Positions 19,824 through 27,488 of a stretch of DNA of 64,000 nucleotides are shown here, piece after piece. The translations under genes and the position numbers were made by a program. Within the stretch, counting starts at the first letter, position 1. Each line of letters starts with the position of its first letter. The stretch is from CAVPTL01 sp963727235 (GTDB taxonomy: Bacteria > Actinomycetota > Thermoleophilia > Gaiellales > JAICJC01). Below the pieces are notes generated by a model. The model was not told the DNA's origin. It made no database searches and was given only the letters and a program-made list of their open reading frames with translations. The stretch spans positions 62,001-126,000 of the forward strand of contig CAVSFZ010000012.1 of assembly GCA_963727235.1 (NCBI GenBank), given 5' to 3'.

Positions 19824-20779
19824 TGAGCTGTCTCAAGGTCGAACGCGGAGCGGCACTCTCGGCAGTGGGCAATACGCCGCTGATCGAGCTCCCGCGGATG
19901 GCACCCCACGAGGGTGTCAAGATCTTCGCCAAGCTCGAGGAGCAGAATCCCACCGGCTCGGTCAAGGACCGGGTCGCACTGCAGATGGTCGAGGTGGCCG
20001 AGGAGTCGGGCGAACTCCAGCCCGGTCAGCAGATCCTTGAGCCCACCTCGGGCAATACCGGCATTGCTCTGGCCATGATCGGCAAGGTCAAGGGCTACCC
20101 GGTCAGCGTGGTGATGCCGGAATCGGCGACACCCGAGCGGGTTGAGTTGCTGCGGATGTACGGGGCCAACATCATCTTCTCGCCCGGCAATCTCGGATCG
20201 AACGGGGCGGTGGCCAAGGCCCGCCAGATGGCGGAGGCCGATCCCAGCCTGTTCATGCCGTTCCAGTACGCCAACGAGGCAAACCCCGCCGCCCACTACT
20301 GCGGCACCGCGCTCGAGATCCTTGACCAGGTACCCGACGGGCGCGTCGATGCGTTCGTGGCGGGCCTCGGCACCGGCGGCACGTTGATGGGCTGCGGGCG
20401 CCGCCTGCGAGAGTCCAACCCGACGGTGCAGATCGTCGCCGCCGAGCCGCTCCAGGGCGATCCGGTGATGGGCCTTCGCAGCCTCGAGGACGGCTATACG
20501 CCACCGATTCTGGACATCACCCAGCTCGACCGTAAGGTGCTGGTGTCAAACGGCGAGGCGGTGCTGGCCTTGCGCAAGCTGCTCGACCTGGAAGGCGTCT
20601 TCGCCGGCGTCTCGGCCGGAGCCGCGCTGGCGGTGGCCCGCAAGGTGGCCGACGAGATGGTGGAAGGAAACGTGGTCGTGCTGTTCGCCGATGGTGGCTC
20701 CAAGTACATGAGCGCCGGCCTCTACACCACTCCCACCGAGCAACTCGAACGCGAGATGGAAGAGCGCGTCTGGTGGTGA
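19823..20779 (+). CDS. cysM: Cysteine synthase, CysO-dependent type
   Basis: 318 aa PLP enzyme. PLP lysine lies in NPTGSVKDRVA near residue 44; the substrate loop EPTSGNTGIALA and the PLP-phosphate loop GLGTGGTLMG are clear. Mycobacterial CysM uses O-phosphoserine and CysO thiocarboxylate rather than free sulfide; position between cysO and mec supports that activity here, though plain O-acetylserine sulfhydrylase cannot be excluded. Start ATG at 19823 overlaps cysO's stop; stop overlaps mec. Confidence 0.93.
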   Translation: MSCLKVERGAALSAVGNTPLIELPRMAPHEGVKIFAKLEEQNPTGSVKDRVALQMVEVAEESGELQPGQQILEPTSGNTGIALAMIGKVKGYPVSVVMPESATPERVELLRMYGANIIFSPGNLGSNGAVAKARQMAEADPSLFMPFQYANEANPAAHYCGTALEILDQVPDGRVDAFVAGLGTGGTLMGCGRRLRESNPTVQIVAAEPLQGDPVMGLRSLEDGYTPPILDITQLDRKVLVSNGEAVLALRKLLDLEGVFAGVSAGAALAVARKVADEMVEGNVVVLFADGGSKYMSAGLYTTPTEQLEREMEERVWW

Positions 20780-21168
20780 TTCCGGCGGACGTGCGCGACG
20801 CAATCGTCGCCCATGCCCGCGCCGGACTCCCGAACGAGGCGTGCGGGATCCTGGCCGGAGTGGATGGGCGCGTGGAGCGCTTCTTCCCGGCTGAGTCGGA
20901 CGAGCCCAGCCCCTATTACTACCGGATCGAGTCGCGCGACCAGATCCGGATCATGAACGAGATCGACGACGCCGGACTGGATCTGATCGGGATCTATCAC
21001 TCGCACGTCTCTTCGCCGGCGTATCCCAGCCGCACCGATGCCGAACAGGCATTCTGGCCCGACGCGGTGTATGTGATTGTCTCCCTGGCGGGCGCCGAGG
21101 CCGACGTCCGGGGCTATCGAATCGCCGACATGCTCGCCACCGAAGAGCCGCTCGAGATCAGTGAATAA
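20773..21168 (+). CDS. mec: JAMM/M67 metallopeptidase, Mec+-like
   Basis: 131 aa JAB1/MPN domain protein. The zinc motif reads HSHVSSPAYPSRTD (HxH, seven residues, Ser, two, Asp) with an upstream Glu in PNEACGIL. In mycobacteria Mec releases cysteine from the CysO-cysteine adduct. Here it might also trim the Ala-Ala-Arg tail of CysO, as QbsD does for QbsE. GTG codons at 20773 and 20776 both precede the domain; the second gives the GTGA overlap common in this genome. The stop (GAA TAA) lies inside a REP-like palindrome. Confidence 0.9.
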   Translation: MVIPADVRDAIVAHARAGLPNEACGILAGVDGRVERFFPAESDEPSPYYYRIESRDQIRIMNEIDDAGLDLIGIYHSHVSSPAYPSRTDAEQAFWPDAVYVIVSLAGAEADVRGYRIADMLATEEPLEISE

Positions 21169-21192
21169 TTGGTGCCAGGCACCAATTATTCA
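21162..21192. repeat. REP-like palindrome 1, at the 3' end of mec
   Basis: Perfect inverted repeat with 15-nt arms (tgaataattggtgcc) around one central base. It overlaps the last codons of mec and provides its TAA. Same family as the copies at 21323, 28843, 28888 and 51757. The stem could act as a transcription terminator or 3'-end stabiliser. No neighbouring transposase is visible. Confidence 0.9.
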
Positions 21193-21206
21193 TCTGGACA
21201 CCTCAG

Positions 21207-21280
21207 GTTATGCACCGCAGGTGAATAACCAGTGCCTGGCAGTTTTTATGCACCGCAGGTGAATAAAAAGTTGCCTGGCA
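21207..21280. repeat. Two incomplete REP units in tandem
   Basis: The unit 'tatgcaccgcaggtgaataa' occurs twice, at 21209-21228 and 21247-21266, each followed by a partial 'gcctggca' core (agtgcctggcag and agttgcctggcac). Neither has the matching 'ttattca' arm, so they look like decayed or half copies between palindromes 1 and 2. They indicate local duplication of the element. Confidence 0.75.
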
Positions 21281-21322
21281 CTCTCACGCCCAGGCACGAC
21301 AAACAGCCTGATGGGTAGCGGG

Positions 21323-21351
21323 TGAATAACGGTGCCTGGCACCGTTATTCA
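21323..21351. repeat. REP-like palindrome 2, at the 3' end of the Lrp gene
   Basis: Perfect inverted repeat, arms tgaataacggtgcc and complement around a single T. The last bases hold the TGA stop of the minus-strand Lrp gene. Placed between the convergent mec and lrp genes, it and palindrome 1 could terminate transcription from both sides. Confidence 0.9.
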
Positions 21352-21846
21352 TGCTTGCGCCTCACGGACATCCACATCGGGTGTGACCGGAGTTACGGGA
21401 CGGCCTTCGAACTCAGTGCCCAAGACGATCACGGTCTTGGTTCGTTCCACCGACTCGAGCGCTCGAATCTCCCAGATGAAGTGCTCCAGGGCGCGCATCG
21501 ATTCGCCTCGCACCTTGAGCATGATGCTCTCCTCACCCGCGATGTGGTGACATTCCTCGACCCACGGCATCGACTCGAATTCGCCCTCCAGCGAGTCCCT
21601 GGGGCTGGCGGTCTGGGTCACCAGGATGAACGCGGTCACGCCGGAGCCGACCATCTCGGGATTGACCACCGCCCGGTAGCCCACGATCACACCGCGGGCC
21701 TCGAGCTTCTTGACCCGCTCGTGCACCGCGGCCGGTGACAGGCCCACCTGCTGGGCGATGTGGGCAAACGTGGCCCGCCCGTCCCTCTGGAGCTCCGCAA
21801 TGATGGCCAGGTCGGTGTCGTTGAGATCCTTCAACGTCCGAAACAT
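21349..21846 (-). CDS. Lrp/AsnC-family transcription regulator
   Basis: 165 aa from the ATG at 21846 (MFRTLKDLNDTDLAII). N-terminal winged helix-turn-helix (FAHIAQQVGLSPAAVHERVKKLEARGVI) and a C-terminal RAM ligand-binding domain (VTAFILVTQ, CHHIAGEESIMLKV). Lrp-type regulators sense amino acids and act on metabolic genes; the cysteine operon next door is a possible target, but this is only positional. Divergent from phhB with 35 nt between starts, so it may regulate that promoter. Its stop is inside palindrome 2. Confidence 0.9.
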   Translation of the reverse strand: MFRTLKDLNDTDLAIIAELQRDGRATFAHIAQQVGLSPAAVHERVKKLEARGVIVGYRAVVNPEMVGSGVTAFILVTQTASPRDSLEGEFESMPWVEECHHIAGEESIMLKVRGESMRALEHFIWEIRALESVERTKTVIVLGTEFEGRPVTPVTPDVDVREAQA

Positions 21847-21881
21847 ACCCCCGCAAGCCGGACGCAAGTACAGTTCCACCC

Positions 21882-22160
21882 ATGGCGGTACTGACAGACG
21901 TACAGCTGGATTCGGCACTGGCAGGCCTGGACGGCTGGGAAGCGCGCGACGGAGCCTTGCGGAAACGGTACGAGTTCGCTGACTTCGCCACCGCTTTGGC
22001 GTACGCCAACCGGGTCGGCGAGGCCGCCGAGGCGGCCGACCATCACCCCGACCTGCTGGTGGGCTGGGGGCAGGTCGAAGTCAGCTGGGTCACCCATTCC
22101 GCGGGCGGGATCACCGAGAACGACGTCGCTATGGCTCGCCGCAGCGACCAGGTCGCCTAG
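21882..22160 (+). CDS. phhB: Pterin-4a-carbinolamine dehydratase
   Basis: 92 aa PCD/DCoH-family protein. The signature ADHHPDLLVGWGQVEVSW has the catalytic His pair, followed by THSAGGITENDVAMA. It dehydrates 4a-hydroxytetrahydropterin produced by aromatic amino-acid hydroxylases; no hydroxylase is in the window, so it may serve molybdopterin-like or unknown pterin metabolism. Stop overlaps the convergent CNNM gene by 4 nt. Confidence 0.92.
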   Translation: MAVLTDVQLDSALAGLDGWEARDGALRKRYEFADFATALAYANRVGEAAEAADHHPDLLVGWGQVEVSWVTHSAGGITENDVAMARRSDQVA

Positions 22161-23494
22161 GACGATTCCTCTGCCGGCGCGGGCTCCCGTTCTGCCTGGG
22201 TGAGGTCGACATCGACTTCGGTGATGCGCGAGCCTTCGACGCTCACGACCTCGAACCGGAGCCCCTGAAACCCGACCGAGTCACCCACCCGCGGTGCTCG
22301 TCCCAGCTCGCCGAAGACGAACCCGCCCACCGTGTGGTAGTCCTCGTCGGAGAGTTCGGTGCCGAACCGGTGGTTGAACTGATCGATGGGGAACGACCCG
22401 CCGATCCTGACCCGGCCGCGCCCGATTCGAAGGATGCCCACGTCGGGAAGGTCGAACTCATCGCCGATCTCCCCCACGATCTCTTCCAGCAGATCCTCGA
22501 GCGTTGCCAGCCCCGCCACCGAGCCGTACTCGTCGACCACGATCGCCATGTGGTTGGAAGTGCGGCGAAACTCCGCCAGCAGCTCGTCCAGAGGCTTGGT
22601 TTCGGGCACCAGGATGGCGGGACGCAGGATGCTCTGCACATCGGTGCGCTCCAGCCCACGCTCGTTGATCGCGCTGAACAGGTCGCGAACGTGGAGCACA
22701 CCGGCGATGTCATCGATGTCCTCCCCGTACACGGGGTAGCGCGTGTACGGGTTCTTGAGAACGATCGTGAGCAGATCCGCGATCGGGGTGTCCAGGGGCA
22801 GAGCAACCACGTCGGGGCGCGGCACCATCACGTCTTCCGCGTCCTTGTCGGCGAACTCGAACACCTTGTGGAGCATCTCCTGCTCCTCCTCCTCCAGCAC
22901 ACCCTTCTGGCGGCTGGCGGTGACCAGCATCTTCAGCTCCTCTTCGGAATGCACCAGCGAGATGCCGCTAGGCGGCGGTAGCCCGAACCAGCGCAGCACC
23001 GCCGAACTCGACCCCACCAGCACCCAGATGAACGGGCGAAAGATTGTCCGGAAGATGGAGATCGGGGCGGCGACGGCCAGTGCCACCCGTTCGCTGTGTT
23101 GCAGCGTGAACGATTTGGGCACGATTTCGCCCATGACCACGTGAAAGTAGGTCAGGATCGTGAACGCCAGGATCACCGAGATGGTGGTGGCGACGCCGGT
23201 GTGCATGTCCCGGGGGAGCCAGTCGAGCGGCTTCTTCAGCAGCTCCGACACCACCGGCTCGCCGATTGCACCCAAGGCCAGGCTGGAGAGCGTGACACCC
23301 AGTTGGATGGCTGAGATGAACCCGGACGGGTTGTCCAGCAGCGCGAGCACGCGCCGCGCCCGCCGGACTCCTTGCGCCTCAAGTTCCTGCAGGCGGGTGC
23401 GACGCACCGTCACGAGGGCATATTCTGCGGCTACGAAGAATGCGTTGGCCGCCACGATCACCACCACAGCCAGAAGCTCGGCGGCGATCAGCAT
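22157..23494 (-). CDS. CNNM/CorC (TlyC-like) membrane protein with CBS pair
   Basis: 445 aa from the ATG at 23494. N-terminal DUF21/CNNM domain with about four helices (LLAVVVIVAANAFFVAAEYAL), two CBS domains near residues 215-335 (VMVPRPDVVALPLDTPI, MAIVVDEYGSVAGLATLEDLLEEI) and the C-terminal CorC_HlyC domain. Family members are magnesium or cobalt efflux transporters, often mislabelled hemolysins. The open frame continues 107 codons upstream with no family similarity. Single gene on this strand. Confidence 0.9.
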   Translation of the reverse strand: MLIAAELLAVVVIVAANAFFVAAEYALVTVRRTRLQELEAQGVRRARRVLALLDNPSGFISAIQLGVTLSSLALGAIGEPVVSELLKKPLDWLPRDMHTGVATTISVILAFTILTYFHVVMGEIVPKSFTLQHSERVALAVAAPISIFRTIFRPFIWVLVGSSSAVLRWFGLPPPSGISLVHSEEELKMLVTASRQKGVLEEEEQEMLHKVFEFADKDAEDVMVPRPDVVALPLDTPIADLLTIVLKNPYTRYPVYGEDIDDIAGVLHVRDLFSAINERGLERTDVQSILRPAILVPETKPLDELLAEFRRTSNHMAIVVDEYGSVAGLATLEDLLEEIVGEIGDEFDLPDVGILRIGRGRVRIGGSFPIDQFNHRFGTELSDEDYHTVGGFVFGELGRAPRVGDSVGFQGLRFEVVSVEGSRITEVDVDLTQAEREPAPAEESS

Positions 23495-23629
23495 GGACTG
23501 GGAACGTCGTCGCTCAAGCCACGCAAGTATAGATGGGGACGGAGATGACGCCGGCTGCGACCGCGCCGGCCGGCCGTGTTTGGCGCAAAATCTTCGCGCT
23601 GTGCGGCATCTGCTCGTACCTTTGAGGCA

Positions 23630-23851
23630 GTGACGACGAAGCGGATAGTCCCCTCTGATGCGGTGCCGATTCAGTGCGCGGCGCCGGAGTGCCGCACGGT
23701 TCTCAGCCGCTACCGCCCCCCGGGAGAGACGCTGTGTTGCGCATGTCGGCGCCAGCGACCTGACTGGCCATGGGCGAGGGCTCGCAGACCGCAATCCCCG
23801 ACCGTGCGCCTGCATCCACCGCCGCAGGGCGATCCTCGGCCTGCGGGCTGA
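23630..23851 (+). CDS. Small Cys-rich (zinc-finger-like) protein
   Basis: 73 aa from the GTG at 23630. The only feature is CAAPECRTVLSRYRPPGETLC followed by CAC: paired cysteines separated by about 15 residues, ending in an Arg/Pro-rich tail. Such short CxnC...CxxC proteins occur in actinobacteria and may bind zinc or DNA. No specific function is known. A longer frame from 23576 adds no recognisable domain. The tail overlaps no gene; the convergent toxin ends 19 nt further. Confidence 0.45.
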   Translation: MTTKRIVPSDAVPIQCAAPECRTVLSRYRPPGETLCCACRRQRPDWPWARARRPQSPTVRLHPPPQGDPRPAG

Positions 23852-23869
23852 CGCCGGATTCTCGAACCC

Positions 23870-24193
23870 TCAAGCCTGAGAGAAGTGGGAGATTTCAAGC
23901 GCGACGGAAAGCGCGCGGCTGAGTGCCTCCAGAGATTCCGGACCAAGGTCGCCACGCCTGCGGCGGAGCGAGTCCTTCGGGATGGTCGCGAGATTGTCAC
24001 AGTTGGCGACGCAATCACGTTCCAGTCCTTCGCCCTGCCCCAACGGGACTTCGGACGGGAGACCCCGGACGGTGGTGGTCACAGGCGCGACGGTGACGCG
24101 AGTCAGCAGGGGGATGACCATGTCACGAGTCACAATCACCACCGGCCGGCGCCCACCGGCGAGGTCGGCATCCCAAACGTCCCCACGATTCAC
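23870..24193 (-). CDS. MazF/PemK-type toxin (mRNA interferase)
   Basis: 107 aa PemK-like fold: MNRGDVWDADLAGGRRPVVIV at the start (reported only as motif RGDVWDADL and RPVVIVT), VTVAPVTTTVRGLPSEV, and NCDNLATIPKD. These are the beta-barrel strands and conserved Arg/Ser-Thr positions of MazF endoribonucleases, which cut mRNA at short sites. GTG start directly abuts the antitoxin's TAG, so translation is likely coupled. Typical toxin length. Confidence 0.85.
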   Translation of the reverse strand: MNRGDVWDADLAGGRRPVVIVTRDMVIPLLTRVTVAPVTTTVRGLPSEVPLGQGEGLERDCVANCDNLATIPKDSLRRRRGDLGPESLEALSRALSVALEISHFSQA

Positions 24194-24484
24194 CTAGTCA
24201 GGCTCCGACAGAGATTTGAGCCCCACATCGCCAACCCACGCGAGATCATCCTGTGCCTGCGGGTGAGCCGTGTAGCCCCGGGCGTACTGATCGGCGATCG
24301 ACTCGGCGTGGAACGACTGCGACACCTTCACGAGGGCCGCACGAATCGCATCCGATTTCGTTTGAAAGTGGCCCGCTCGCATGATGTACCTGAGGTCGTT
24401 CGCCTCCGACTCAGAGAGCCGCAGAGTCACGATCTGACCGCCGCGAGGCGGCGTTGTCATACCGGTTGTCATACGTTTTGCCAT
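24194..24484 (-). CDS. Antitoxin of the MazF-type pair (ribbon-helix-helix)
   Basis: 96 aa. The segment IVTLRLSESEANDLRYIM followed by KSDAIRAALVKVSQ is a ribbon-helix-helix DNA-binding domain; the C-terminal acidic part (QDDLAWVGDVGLKS) would bind and block the toxin. The N-terminus RMTTGMTTPP contains several Met codons, so the true start could be at 24484 or one of the two inner ATGs. Probably represses its own promoter through the GTATGACA repeats at the start of the gene. Confidence 0.75.
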   Translation of the reverse strand: MAKRMTTGMTTPPRGGQIVTLRLSESEANDLRYIMRAGHFQTKSDAIRAALVKVSQSFHAESIADQYARGYTAHPQAQDDLAWVGDVGLKSLSEPD

Positions 24485-24499
24485 ACACGCAGTATGACA
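24454..24499. promoter_or_regulatory. Candidate antitoxin operator: GTATGACA repeats
   Basis: TTGTCATAC occurs twice (24454-24462, 24466-24474) and its inverse GTATGACA once (24492-24499), flanking the antitoxin start. The pair at 24467-24474 and 24492-24499 is inverted, as for a ribbon-helix-helix operator. Two copies lie within coding sequence if the longest start is used. Role is inferred from position only. Confidence 0.4.
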
Positions 24500-24921
24500 C
24501 CGGCTGTCGCTATGGTCAACTCAAGTTCGTCCCGATTGCCGCTACCCTTCAGTGTTCAGGGAACGCTCGCCGCCTCGCTAGAGGACGAACAAGGCAGCCC
24601 GCAGACTCTCCATGACGATCACCGATCGTCTCTACCGGAGGTCACATGCACACCGACCATCCCCGCGACCGGCCCGCGAAGCCGCCTGGGCGAGAACAGC
24701 CCAGCGCTTCGACGCTCACGGTGGTAACTCGTAAGGCCGCAGACGCTGCGGCCAAGCACGCCGCGCCCACCGACAACTCACGCCCGACACCATGAGGGGC
24801 GTCGACCACGGCGGCCCGCCGCCGATCATCACGCGACAGTACGGAGCGGGCCGGCGAGTCGCCGCCGCAAACCACAAACCGGTGACACCGACGCCACCCA
24901 ACGACGTCCACGAGGCTCACC
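24500..24921 (+). other. Region of very small overlapping ORFs, no confident gene
   Basis: Between the antitoxin and the 72-aa ORF there is no gene longer than 60 codons with family similarity. On the plus strand an ORF of 49 codons starts at 24646 behind GGAGG (24637-24641) and ends at 24795; its stop overlaps the ATG of a 46-codon ORF (24792-24932), which in turn overlaps the next ORF at 24922. A 40-codon ORF (24612-24734, MTITDRLYRRSH) lies in a third frame. Pro/Ala/Arg-rich composition makes coding uncertain. A minus-strand frame over 24642-24923 looks like shadow. Confidence 0.3.
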
Positions 24922-25140
24922 ATGGGGTTTGAATACTCACTCGCAGCACGGGGTCTGTCGGAGTCCGGAACGCTCGGCTACGACACCTGGAATGACCTTC
25001 GTACGGCCGCCTCCGACCTCCTCGACCCGGGCGACCAATGCACCGTCTATAAGATCACCGAAACCTCCGGAGCGGGAGTCGGCAGCCCTCTCTACACCGG
25101 TTCGGTCAGCGAGTTGCCAAACGATCTCCCGGCGTCATAG
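24922..25140 (+). CDS. Small acidic hypothetical protein
   Basis: 72 aa (MGFEYSLAARGLSESGTLG, then YDTWNDLRTAASDLLDPGDQC). Composition is acidic with Tyr, Trp and few Arg, unlike shadow frames in high-GC DNA, and codon third positions are mostly G/C. GAGG lies 7 nt before the ATG. No family recognised. It is the last of a chain of overlapping small ORFs and ends 250 nt before the response regulator gene. Confidence 0.45.
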   Translation: MGFEYSLAARGLSESGTLGYDTWNDLRTAASDLLDPGDQCTVYKITETSGAGVGSPLYTGSVSELPNDLPAS

Positions 25141-25324
25141 CCCGCTGAGACGACTCGCCGGCGACACATTGGCCCACGGCAGCGACTGCAAACGCGATTT
25201 GGGCTGAAATACCTCAAGCCGCACGGCCTGCCTGCCGATGGGAACCCGCGGAAATTCCGCAGGGGAAATCGGGAAAGTGCCGAATCCCGACGCCAGGTTG
25301 GTCGCACCAAAATTTGGTTGGGGC

Positions 25325-25352
25325 TAACGACCGCACGAGGTTCTGCCGATAC
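25325..25352 (+). promoter_or_regulatory. Weak sigma-28-like promoter candidate before the NarL-type operon
   Basis: TAACGACC, 12 nt, then GCCGATAC. The -10 matches GCCGATAA at seven of eight positions; the -35 shares only TAA. Spacing equals that of the stronger candidate before cpaB. It would start transcription about 35 nt before the regulator's GTG. A perfect short palindrome, gcggaaAttccgc, lies upstream at 25248-25260 and could be an operator. Confidence 0.3.
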
Positions 25353-25391
25353 CACTTGACTGTGGCAAGCCTTGCGACGAGTGGAGTGCAT

Positions 25392-26012
25392 GTGGGCGAT
25401 TCCATAAGCTGTCTGATTGTTGATGATCACGAGGTCGTTCGTGAGGGTCTGCGCTTGGCGCTTTCCCGAGCAGAGAACATCCGCGTGGTGGGCGAAGCTG
25501 CGGACGGTAACGCCGCAGTGGCACTGGCCCGCCGGCGGCGGCCCAACGTGGTCATTCTGGACGTGCGCATGCCCGGCACGGACGGACTACAAGCAGCCCG
25601 CGAAATCACCACGGAGGTGCCGGAGACGGCGGTATTGATGTTCACCGCCTACGGCGAACGCAGCCTTCTCACTCGTGGCTTGGAAGCCGGTGCCAAGGGG
25701 TACATCCTGAAGGAGGCTCCCCAGCAGACGCTGGTGCGGGCGATCCAGAAGGTGGCCGGCGGAGATGGCTATGTCGATCCGGCACTGATGCCCGCGTTCC
25801 TGTCGAAGGATCGCGAGAACATGCTGACGGCACGCGAGCGCGAGATCCTGCAGCTTCTGGCTGACGGGATGTCAAACGCGGACGTGGCCGGCAAGCTCTT
25901 CATCAGTCAAGAGACCGTCAAGAGCCATGTGCGGCACATTCTCTCCAAGCTGGAGGCTGACACCCGCACGCATGCTGTCGCCATCGCCCTCAGACAGGCA
26001 ATCATCGACTGA
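25392..26012 (+). CDS. NarL/LuxR-family response regulator
   Basis: 206 aa from the GTG at 25392, behind GGAG. Receiver domain with acidic pair in IVDDHEVV, phospho-Asp in VVILDVRMPGTDG and Lys in YILKEAPQQ; C-terminal LuxR helix-turn-helix (LTAREREILQLLADGMSNADVA, NVKSHVRHILSKL-like). It would activate or repress genes after phosphorylation by the kinase encoded next. Reading further upstream adds residues unrelated to the family. The 3' end overlaps the kinase start by 41 nt. Confidence 0.92.
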   Translation: MGDSISCLIVDDHEVVREGLRLALSRAENIRVVGEAADGNAAVALARRRRPNVVILDVRMPGTDGLQAAREITTEVPETAVLMFTAYGERSLLTRGLEAGAKGYILKEAPQQTLVRAIQKVAGGDGYVDPALMPAFLSKDRENMLTAREREILQLLADGMSNADVAGKLFISQETVKSHVRHILSKLEADTRTHAVAIALRQAIID

Positions 26013-27447
26013 CGCCCCCCAGGGGCTGACGTCGATCGCACAGATAGCAGCGCTGGCAGCGCTCACCGTAGGCCTGACGACGATCGTCTTTTTCGTCGCC
26101 GAGTTCTTTATCGATGACACCCTCGCTCCGCTGTTCGCAGGGTTGGTGGTGATCGCCGTGCTCGGAGTCGCCGCTGTCCGCGCAGTGCGTCGCGATACCT
26201 TGCGGCTGCGCGCCTCCGAGCAGTGGGGACGCAAGCTTCGCGGTGAGTTGGTGTCCCAGGCTGCGTTCTTGGACGCCCTGGTGGAGAGCCTGGGTGCGGT
26301 CTCGAGCCTGGACGCCTCGCGCGTGCTGGAGCGAACCGCCGAGCAAGCCCACGCCCTGTTCGCACCGGAGGCAGTGGTGATGCTGACCCTCGATGCCGAC
26401 GGCACGCGGCTGCGCCCCGCGGCGGCCAGAGGGGTCGCCCTGGGCCCGATGGCAGAACTCGCCATCCATATGGACGACGCCGAGTCGCTGGTGGCAGAAG
26501 CCGCCCGCAGCCACGCGGTCGCAGCCGGGCCGGGAGACGGCCTGAGCGACGCGCTCAGCCGCCATCTGAGGCCAACCTCGATCGTGGCTGCCCCGCTGGT
26601 TGCCATGGGCGAGCTGCAATCCGTGCTGGTGCTGGCCCGCACCACCGACGGCAAGGCGTTTGGTCCCGCCGACGTCACCCGGGTCGCGGTGTTTGCCGAC
26701 TTCGCCGCTCGAGCCGCCGAGAACGCGCTGCTGTTCGAACGTGTCGAGGCGCTGCTGGGCCAGGCACACATCCGTGAGTCCGAGCGGGCCGAGCTGTCGC
26801 GCCGGCTGGTGTACGCCGAGCAGGACGAACGTCGCAAGCTCTCGTTGCACCTGCACGACGGCCCCCTGCAGACGCTCTCCGGTGTTGCCATGATGCTCGA
26901 CGCGGTGGCCGAGGATCTCACCAGCGTGCCCGACTCCGGGCCGACGGTTCGGATCCTGGAGACCGCCCGCACCCGCCAGCGCACGGTGATCCGCACGTTG
27001 CGTGAGCTGTGCTTCGCGCTCGAGCCGTGGGTGCTGCGAGACCAGGGCTTTGTGACCGCCATGGAGGCATTGGCAGACGAGTTCCAAAGCAGCCACCTGG
27101 TCGAGATCACGCTCGATATCGGGCCCGCCGACGGGCTCAGCCCCGACGACCAGGTGTGTCTCTACCAGATCGTTCGCGAGGCGGTCACCAACGCCATCAA
27201 GCACGCCCGCCCGTCGCGAGTCGACGTGGGCGTGGCGGGATCGCCCGAGGCCGGCTACACGGTGCGGATCGCCGACGACGGCTCGGGCTTCACCGACGGG
27301 CCCGACGACGGGCTGCCCCACCACGGCCTGGCGTCCATGCGCGAGCGGGCCTCGATCCTGGCGGGTCAGCTGCTGATCGATTCCACGCCCGGAGCGGGCA
27401 CCACTGTGACCATCACAATGCCGGCGGCGGCCAGCGATGCTGCGTAG
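25972..27447 (+). CDS. Sensor histidine kinase (HisKA_3 type) with GAF domain
   Basis: 491 aa from the ATG at 25972. Two N-terminal helices (about 17-65), a GAF-like sensor domain (about 95-260), the dimerisation/phosphoacceptor block DERRKLSLHLHDGPLQTLSG with the His in LHDGPLQ, and the ATPase domain (REAVTNAIKHARPS N-box, ADDGSGFTDG G-box). Cognate partner of the preceding NarL regulator. An earlier in-frame start at 25927 is possible but lies deeper inside the regulator. Signal sensed is unknown. Confidence 0.9.
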   Translation: MLSPSPSDRQSSTDAPQGLTSIAQIAALAALTVGLTTIVFFVAEFFIDDTLAPLFAGLVVIAVLGVAAVRAVRRDTLRLRASEQWGRKLRGELVSQAAFLDALVESLGAVSSLDASRVLERTAEQAHALFAPEAVVMLTLDADGTRLRPAAARGVALGPMAELAIHMDDAESLVAEAARSHAVAAGPGDGLSDALSRHLRPTSIVAAPLVAMGELQSVLVLARTTDGKAFGPADVTRVAVFADFAARAAENALLFERVEALLGQAHIRESERAELSRRLVYAEQDERRKLSLHLHDGPLQTLSGVAMMLDAVAEDLTSVPDSGPTVRILETARTRQRTVIRTLRELCFALEPWVLRDQGFVTAMEALADEFQSSHLVEITLDIGPADGLSPDDQVCLYQIVREAVTNAIKHARPSRVDVGVAGSPEAGYTVRIADDGSGFTDGPDDGLPHHGLASMRERASILAGQLLIDSTPGAGTTVTITMPAAASDAA

Positions 27448-27488
27448 ATCTGGGCACAATCGCCACTCCGCAGGGTCTCGAGCAACTG

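Noticed and set aside
24642..24923. Minus-strand ORF of 93 aa
   Set aside because: No start site or family features; composition is that of a shadow frame.
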